A stretch of 9,472 nucleotides of DNA from Amphibacillus indicireducens (GTDB lineage: Bacteria > Bacillota > Bacilli > Bacillales > Amphibacillaceae), in NCBI RefSeq assembly GCF_039539605.1, contig NZ_BAABDL010000044.1:1-9472 (forward strand), given 5' to 3'. Below are positions 6,488-9,472 of this stretch, piece after piece. Each line of letters starts with the position of its first letter. Positions within the stretch are counted from its first letter, which is position 1. Made by a program: the position numbers and the translations under genes. Under the pieces are notes generated by a model. That model was not told where the DNA came from, made no database searches, and saw only the letters and a list, made by a program, of their open reading frames with translations.

Positions 6488-7049
6488 CATCCTCTTCCTT
6501 TCTTGTGTATAGTGAAATCGCAATCGAACTACCGTAATTTTCTGTACGAATCTTATTAAACTCCCTAACTTTTTTGGGTAAAACTTGACTCTTACCGTGT
6601 TCACATATAATGAGTGCATTTGATGTTGCAACTCTTTGTTTCGTTATCTCATCAATTAAATCTTGATAGTAATTTTTCTCATAAGGTGGATCAAGAAAAA
6701 TAAGATCAAACTTTGCCTCTCTCTTTCCAAGTGCCTTAAGTGCTCTAAATGCATCATTTTGATATACTTCTGCTTGTCCGTCAATATTTAATAATTTCAG
6801 ATTTTTTTTAATCACCTGAACTGCTCGCCTTTGTTGATCGACAAAAACAGCATGCGTAATGCCACGACTGATCGCTTCTATTCCTAAGCCACCACTTCCT
6901 GCAAACAAGTCTAATGCAACCCCTTCTTTAAAATAGGGACCAATCATATTAAAGAGAGATTCCTTAACTTTATCTGATGTCGGTCGGGTTAACTGATTAT
7001 TGATCGTTTCAATTGAACGGCCTTTTAATTTTCCAGATACGACTCGCAT
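6480..7049 (-). CDS. rsmD: 16S rRNA (guanine966-N2)-methyltransferase RsmD
   Basis: A 189-residue SAM-dependent methyltransferase (YlbH in B. subtilis) that modifies a guanine in helix 31 of 16S rRNA. The N-terminal MRVVSGKLKGR and TRPTSDKVKESLFN (21-34) are family signatures. The SAM-binding motif is LDLFAGSGGLGIEA (46-59), and the catalytic NPPY-type motif appears as DPPY (120-123). Length is typical. The ATG at 7049 is preceded by GAGGTG. It is first in a two-gene unit with coaD, sharing an 8-bp overlap. Its leader (7050 upward) contains a hairpin at 7102-7133 and no obvious sigma-A promoter; the structured region beyond is assigned to csfG on the other strand. Confidence 0.95.
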   Translation of the reverse strand: MRVVSGKLKGRSIETINNQLTRPTSDKVKESLFNMIGPYFKEGVALDLFAGSGGLGIEAISRGITHAVFVDQQRRAVQVIKKNLKLLNIDGQAEVYQNDAFRALKALGKREAKFDLIFLDPPYEKNYYQDLIDEITKQRVATSNALIICEHGKSQVLPKKVREFNKIRTENYGSSIAISLYTRKEEDDE

Positions 7050-7101
7050 CTCTTCACCTCACTACATCCACTCATTTCATTGTGTTGAATTCGTCCTAAT
7101 T

Positions 7102-7133
7102 CTATCATGAAATTTTTTAAAAAACCATGATAG
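7102..7133. repeat. long palindrome in the rsmD leader
   Basis: CTATCATG (7102-7109) pairs perfectly with CATGATAG (7126-7133), and the interior is an A/T stretch that is itself nearly self-complementary (TTTTTT followed by AAAAAA). Neither strand has a U tract after the stem, so it is not an ordinary terminator. It could be a leader hairpin of rsmD or an operator. Confidence 0.5.
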
Positions 7134-7158
7134 TTAATTGAATCAGATATTTATTTTT

Positions 7159-7170
7159 AAACAATTGTTT
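7159..7170. promoter_or_regulatory. 12-bp perfect palindrome upstream of the csfG promoter
   Basis: AAACAATTGTTT is a perfect dyad. It ends 5 bp before the candidate -35 of csfG, a position where an activator or repressor could bind. No known regulator is recognised from it, and short A/T-rich dyads occur by chance. Confidence 0.25.
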
Positions 7171-7175
7171 GGCTT

Positions 7176-7205
7176 GAATAGATTATTGAGATTCTGGGTA
7201 TGCTT
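7176..7205 (+). promoter_or_regulatory. candidate forespore (sigma-F/sigma-G) promoter for csfG
   Basis: GAATA (7176-7180) fits the GHATR -35 of sigma-G. After 18 nt comes TATGCTT (7199-7205), which resembles the CATnhTA -10. The overlapping GGGTATGCTT also partly fits the sigma-F -10 (GGnnAnAHT). The predicted start near 7212 coincides with the first base of the first RNA hairpin. The B. subtilis csfG RNA is reported to be under both forespore sigma factors. Confidence 0.5.
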
Positions 7206-7211
7206 AGCTAA

Positions 7212-7365
7212 TGAAGTGCTGTTAACGATTAACCACTTCAGGAAGACGGAATCAGCCTACGTTTCCCCATAGGCGCTTTTCCGGTTTCTCCTCTCCCTTT
7301 GCCTTTTTAGTTCATCTTGAGAACTAAAAAGGGCCTGCAGATTATCCTGTCTGCAGGCTTTTTTT
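7212..7365 (+). ncRNA. csfG: CsfG sporulation small RNA (region also known as the ylbH-leader motif)
   Basis: This is the conserved structured region between ylbG and rsmD. Visible elements: hairpin 1 at 7212-7240 (TGAAGTG, then GTTAA, CGA loop, TTAAC, CACTTCA); hairpin 2 at 7255-7274 (GCCTACG with CATAGGC, one C-A mismatch); an unpaired pyrimidine-rich stretch, 7275-7301, containing TTTCTCCTCTCC; hairpin 3, a perfect 12-bp stem (7302-7313 with 7321-7332); and a terminator at 7333-7365. CsfG of B. subtilis maps to this intergenic region, is made in the forespore and is conserved in spore formers; its target is unknown to me. The pyrimidine stretch is complementary to GGAG-type ribosome binding sites. 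Assignment rests on position, structure, promoter and terminator. The alternative is a cis leader of rsmD on the minus strand, where the hairpin-2 mismatch becomes a G-U pair. Confidence 0.7.
7333..7365. terminator. strong terminator of csfG, also usable by ylbG
   Basis: A 9-bp GC-rich stem (7333-7341 with 7350-7358) has an 8-nt loop and is followed on the plus strand by seven T (7359-7365). On the minus strand the same stem, about 20 bp after the ylbG stop, is followed by CCTTTTT, so it should also end the ricF-ylbG transcript. Confidence 0.9.
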
Positions 7366-7387
7366 AAAATTATAATATAGTTTAAAA

Positions 7388-7666
7388 TTAAATACCCATC
7401 TTATAATCGTATTCTTTTGCTTCATCTACTTTTGCATTATCAAATTCTTGCTTAATGAATGGTTTATAGGATCGGTCTACTTTTTTTACAAATGATAATC
7501 TTTCGAGCCTACTTGCTCTTTCTTCGATTTGATCCTGATCTACATAAATAACTGCGTATCTTAATTTACGAGACACAGAAATAAGATGACCATGACGTTT
7601 TAATTGCTTCACATTTTTCATCTGTCTAAACCAGACGATCAATCCTTGACGTTTAGTTCTTATCAT
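7388..7666 (-). CDS. ylbG: YlbG family protein (DUF2129), function unknown
   Basis: A 92-residue protein that I recognise as YlbG from MIRTKRQGLIVWFRQMKNVK at the N-terminus and the KLRYAVIYVDQDQIEE segment (34-49). It is a small, basic-then-acidic cytoplasmic protein with no membrane segment and no catalytic motif that I can see. The family is widespread in Bacillales, always near ricF and rsmD; its role is not established. The ATG at 7666 follows a purine-rich AGAGAGG. It is 40 bp downstream of ricF in the same direction and probably co-transcribed with it, ending at the 7333-7365 terminator. Confidence 0.9.
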   Translation of the reverse strand: MIRTKRQGLIVWFRQMKNVKQLKRHGHLISVSRKLRYAVIYVDQDQIEERASRLERLSFVKKVDRSYKPFIKQEFDNAKVDEAKEYDYKMGI

Positions 7667-7706
7667 TTTATAACCTCTCTTTTTCTCCTGACAAATTCAA
7701 GCACTG

Positions 7707-8141
7707 TTACGATGCATTGCAACCGCAACTTCCACCATGACCACAACCGACATCAGTAAATAAGGCGCCGTCACGTGGAACCATGATCTGCTCACTTACA
7801 CTATGGGCGATCTTTGCGCTAATATCGTCTAATAGCATTTGTAGTTCTCGTTCCGCAATTTTAAATTGCGCAACAGAATCAAGCATATCAACTTCACGCT
7901 TTAATAACCGGGTTTCTTTTGTGATCACTCGATAATCTGGGTGATAACGTCCAAATCTTTGCACGTCCTCGTACTGTTCTTTTTTCTGTTCAAAAGCTCT
8001 AATCAAGGTCTGTGACTGTTGATCTTGTTTAAGCTGACGTTTCTTCTCTATATAATTTAACATTTGCTCTGATTGATTAACCATTTCTGCTAATTCATCT
8101 GTTAAATCGAGCAAATCAATAATCTCTACTGTTGCCAACAC
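7707..8141 (-). CDS. ricF: RicF (YlbF), subunit of the RicAFT (Y-) complex
   Basis: A 144-residue, mostly helical protein of the YlbF/YmcA family. The core EQYEDVQRFGRYHPDYR (about 56-72 from this start) is the family signature, and the C-terminus is a Gly/Cys-rich tail, VGCGHGGSCGC. RicF with RicA and RicT forms a complex that binds [4Fe-4S] clusters, modulates RNase Y mRNA processing, and promotes Spo0A activation, competence and biofilm formation in B. subtilis. Three Cys remain in the tail. From memory, B. subtilis RicF has an additional Cys just upstream (SSC), so one potential ligand may be missing. The start is set at GTG 8141 (MLATVEII, aligning with MYATMES in B. subtilis), 8 nt after GGAGG; the GTG at 8150 overlaps that site. 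Neither neighbour is its known partner. Confidence 0.92.
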   Translation of the reverse strand: MLATVEIIDLLDLTDELAEMVNQSEQMLNYIEKKRQLKQDQQSQTLIRAFEQKKEQYEDVQRFGRYHPDYRVITKETRLLKREVDMLDSVAQFKIAERELQMLLDDISAKIAHSVSEQIMVPRDGALFTDVGCGHGGSCGCNAS

Positions 8142-8163
8142 GTTGAACACCTCCGTTAGTCCA

Positions 8164-8169
8164 ATTATA
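8164..8169 (-). promoter_or_regulatory. candidate sigma-A -10 for ricF-ylbG
   Basis: A perfect TATAAT on the minus strand lies about 22 nt before the ricF GTG, giving a short leader that still contains the GGAGG. No good -35 stands 17 nt upstream; a GTGACA is present but 25 nt away. A promoter here would uncouple ricF from sporulation-specific ylbD. Confidence 0.4.
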
Positions 8170-8199
8170 TCAGTTATTTAGTAAATTAAAAGGCTGTCA

Positions 8200-8652
8200 C
8201 TAAAAAAAACGTCGATTAAACCCAGTCGTTGGTATATGTGGTGGCTGAGGCATTTGTGGTGGTGGTGGTGGTTGTGGTAGTGGTTGAGTTTGTGTTTTTG
8301 TTTGGCTACTTTTTATCTCAGAAAAGTGACCAATTAGCTTTTTTAATTCTCCGATCGCTGAGTCAGCTTGTTTTAAATGCTGATCAATATTATCAAATTC
8401 TATTTTTTCTAATAAACCTTTTAACTGCTCCGACCATTTTTTCTTTTTATCAGCAGTTTCTTTTGTTTCTGGTTCATTTTTATCATCAAGAAATTGATCC
8501 CAGAACGAATCCGCTTCACCATACTTCTGATAATGCTTAAAATAATCATTCAAATTGCGATCACCTGATCGAGCTGCCCGGATAAGTTGAGGGTTTTTTT
8601 CAGCAAATTCTTTAAAAGCTTTAACGTCGGGATGTAAATTTAATTCTGCCAT
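8200..8652 (-). CDS. ylbD: YlbD family spore coat protein with proline-rich tail
   Basis: A 150-residue protein matching the YlbD coat-protein family at its N-terminus: LNLHPDVKAFKEFAEKNPQLI (5-24), then SGDRNLNDYFKHYQKYGEAD. Residues 65-115 are Lys/Glu-rich and helical. Residues 124-141 are a proline/glutamine-rich run with five consecutive Pro, and the protein ends in FNRRFF. YlbD is a putative inner spore coat component made late in the mother cell; the assignment is by family and gene position. The ATG at 8652 follows a strong GAGGAGGTG. A good sigma-K type promoter stands at 8685-8712. The ylbE gene, expected between ylbD and ricF, is absent: only about 50 bp separate them. Confidence 0.85.
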   Translation of the reverse strand: MAELNLHPDVKAFKEFAEKNPQLIRAARSGDRNLNDYFKHYQKYGEADSFWDQFLDDKNEPETKETADKKKKWSEQLKGLLEKIEFDNIDQHLKQADSAIGELKKLIGHFSEIKSSQTKTQTQPLPQPPPPPQMPQPPHIPTTGFNRRFF

Positions 8653-8684
8653 TCTTACTCACCTCCTCTTAATTCTTTTTGCTA

Positions 8685-8712
8685 TAACCTATGCCTATGA
8701 GACTGCATGCGT
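8685..8712 (-). promoter_or_regulatory. candidate sigma-K promoter for ylbD
   Basis: On the minus strand, AC (8711-8712) is followed after 17 nt by CATAGGTTA (8685-8693), an exact match to the sigma-K -10 CATAnnnTA. The predicted start lies about 25 nt before the ATG and just upstream of the ribosome binding site. This fits a late mother-cell coat gene. Confidence 0.55.
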
Positions 8713-8734
8713 CACTTGTTCATCGTCAAGCTAA

Positions 8735-8762
8735 ATAAGGTTGACCGCTTGGTCAACCTTAT
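8735..8762 (-). terminator. terminator-like hairpin after ylbB
   Basis: A perfect 12-bp stem (8735-8746 with 8751-8762) with a tight 4-nt loop lies about 17 bp after the ylbB stop. On the minus strand it is followed only by TTAGC, so the U tract is poor; the hairpin is nevertheless very stable and sits where a terminator is expected. Confidence 0.7.
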
Positions 8763-8778
8763 GAGTAAAATAATTCAA

Positions 8779-9207
8779 TTAATGAAAATGCTCATGCTCT
8801 GATATATCTGCTAATGCCTCAATCGCTAAATGATCAGACTTTTCTTCTGTAACAAGATCACCAAGTGAAACCATTCCAATTAAACGATTATCTTTTACAA
8901 CTGGAATCCGACGAATTTGATGTTCACTCATTAACTCACCAACTTCACTAACAAGCGTATCTTCACGACATGTAACAATATCTTCTGTCATACAATGTTC
9001 CACTAAATCATTTGGCGTCATTCCTTTTGCATAGCCACGAATGACTAAATCACGATCAGTGACGATCCCGATTAAATCATTATCTTTTTCACAAATCGGA
9101 ATTGCGCCTATATCTTCTTTTGCCATTAATGATGCCGCTTCTCTTATCGTATCATTTGGCTTTAGAACTGTTAAATCGGCTGACATAATTTCTTTAATTT
9201 TTAACAC
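8779..9207 (-). CDS. ylbB: tandem CBS-domain protein (YlbB-like)
   Basis: A 142-residue protein consisting of two CBS domains, about 7-60 (IMSADLTVLKPNDTIREAAS through GIVTDRDLVIRG) and 72-128 (CMTEDIVTCREDTLVSEVGE through GMVSLGDLV), followed by a His-rich end (EHEHFH). Stand-alone CBS pairs form a Bateman module that binds adenine nucleotides; no effector domain is attached, so its partner is unknown. Position next to ylbD identifies it as the ylbB counterpart; many similar CBS proteins (YhcV type) exist, so orthology is likely but not certain. The start is GTG 9207 behind GAGGAGG, about 10 nt away. ylbC, which follows ylbB in B. subtilis as I recall, is not present between it and ylbD. Confidence 0.85.
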   Translation of the reverse strand: MLKIKEIMSADLTVLKPNDTIREAASLMAKEDIGAIPICEKDNDLIGIVTDRDLVIRGYAKGMTPNDLVEHCMTEDIVTCREDTLVSEVGELMSEHQIRRIPVVKDNRLIGMVSLGDLVTEEKSDHLAIEALADISEHEHFH

Positions 9208-9257
9208 AGTATTTAGACCTCCTCATTTTAATTTGTAACATTTTTGTCCACACTATG

Positions 9258-9287
9258 TAGTATGAACGAATCAACAGGACATTATGT
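9258..9287 (-). promoter_or_regulatory. candidate forespore (sigma-G type) promoter for ylbB
   Basis: On the minus strand ACATA (9283-9287), 18 nt, then CATACTA (9258-9264). The -10 is an exact match to CATnhTA and the -35 matches GHATR except for the first base. I recall ylbB as a forespore gene in B. subtilis, which would agree, but the sites are short and the leader is about 45 nt. Confidence 0.35.
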
Positions 9288-9317
9288 TTTTTTAATTAAA
9301 AATCTTAAATTTACCTG

Positions 9318-9352
9318 TTCATAGACCATGAAACATGGTATAGTTCTATGAA
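9318..9352. repeat. interrupted inverted repeat upstream of the intron
   Basis: TTCATAG (9318-9324) pairs with CTATGAA (9346-9352), and inside it CCATG (9326-9330) pairs with CATGG (9334-9338) over an AAA loop. There is a 7-nt bulge on the right arm. No U tract follows. It may be an operator or RNA hairpin; the 9208-9405 gap otherwise holds only the ylbB promoter candidate and the stem-loop at 9378-9398. Confidence 0.4.
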
Positions 9353-9377
9353 GTAAGTAAGCGTTTAATCATGCTTC

Positions 9378-9398
9378 GAACGATAGAGAAAATCGTTC
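9378..9398 (+). repeat. stem-loop just before the intron insertion point
   Basis: GAACGAT (9378-9384) pairs perfectly with ATCGTTC (9392-9398) around a 7-nt loop. Seven bases (ATTAGTT) separate it from the intron 5' end at 9406. Group IIC introns typically insert downstream of a hairpin such as a terminator, so this is probably the target structure in the 5' exon. Confidence 0.55.
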
Positions 9399-9405
9399 AT
9401 TAGTT

Positions 9406-9472
9406 GTGTGCCCAGCATGGGTGCAGACTCTAGGGTGAAAGTCCCGAACAGTGAAGGCAGTAGTAGCTGTAG
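9406..9472 (+). mobile_element. 5' end of a group IIC intron, cut by the window edge
   Basis: The sequence from 9406 begins GTGTGCCC, the group II 5' consensus (GUGYG). It continues with AGCATGGGTGCAG, TAGGGTGAAAGTCCCGAAC and GTGAAGGCAG, which correspond almost base for base to the start of domain I of the Oceanobacillus iheyensis group IIC intron as I remember it. Only the first 67 bases are present; the rest of the ribozyme and any reverse transcriptase/maturase gene lie outside. The intron reads on the plus strand, opposite to ylbB. The hairpin at 9378-9398 supports class IIC. Confidence 0.85.

Noticed and set aside
6488..6631. Upstream extension of the coaD frame by 48 codons
   Set aside because: The extension lies inside rsmD in another frame, and CoaD proteins begin at SSRLAICPGSFDP; the longer form would be atypical.
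8229..8540. Plus-strand 103-codon frame starting with a long valine run
   Set aside because: It is the antisense of the ylbD proline tract; the Val run is the reverse of Pro codons, and no ribosome binding site is present.

Overview
The window is a low-GC chromosomal segment from an endospore-forming Bacillaceae. It carries the ylb cluster in the order I recall from Bacillus subtilis, seen here mostly from the minus strand: ylbB, ylbD, ricF (ylbF), ylbG, rsmD (ylbH), coaD, spoVV (ylbJ), ylbL, tmcAL (ylbM), yceD (ylbN), rpmF, gerR (ylbO). Two genes I would expect in that order, ylbE and ylbK, are absent. The YlbL extracytoplasmic part is rather acidic, and the group II intron at the right edge closely resembles the Oceanobacillus iheyensis intron. 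Both would fit a moderately halophilic or alkaliphilic relative of Oceanobacillus, but this is an inference.

Layout, left to right. Bases 1-65 may be the tail of an unidentified plus-strand gene. gerR (108-572), rpmF (754-927) and yceD (1002-1523) lie on the minus strand; yceD and rpmF form an operon that ends in a strong hairpin. tmcAL (1662-2867, plus) diverges from yceD, and their promoters have back-to-back -35 boxes. Bases 2906-3524 hold no gene. They contain what looks like a non-autonomous insertion of about 570 bp, flanked by a 10-bp direct repeat and 14-bp terminal inverted repeats, with two oppositely oriented copies of a palindromic repeat inside. ylbL (3525-4532, minus) diverges from spoVV (4736-5959, plus). 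spoVV converges on coaD (5993-6487), which overlaps rsmD (6480-7049).

The 340-bp gap between rsmD and ylbG is not empty. It carries a structured small RNA that I assign to the sporulation RNA csfG (plus strand, about 7212-7365), with a forespore-type promoter and a strong terminator that also serves ylbG from the other side. ylbG, ricF, ylbD and the CBS-domain gene ylbB follow on the minus strand, with candidate sporulation promoters before ylbD and ylbB. At 9406 the 5' end of a group IIC intron begins, just after a small stem-loop, and runs out of the window.

Functionally, the segment mixes housekeeping genes for translation and CoA synthesis (rpmF, yceD, tmcAL, rsmD, coaD) with sporulation genes of both compartments: mother cell (gerR, spoVV, ylbD) and forespore (csfG, probably ylbB). 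RicF, which controls RNA processing and entry into sporulation, sits among them. The most notable non-coding items are the insertion at 2920-3491, the csfG locus and the intron boundary.
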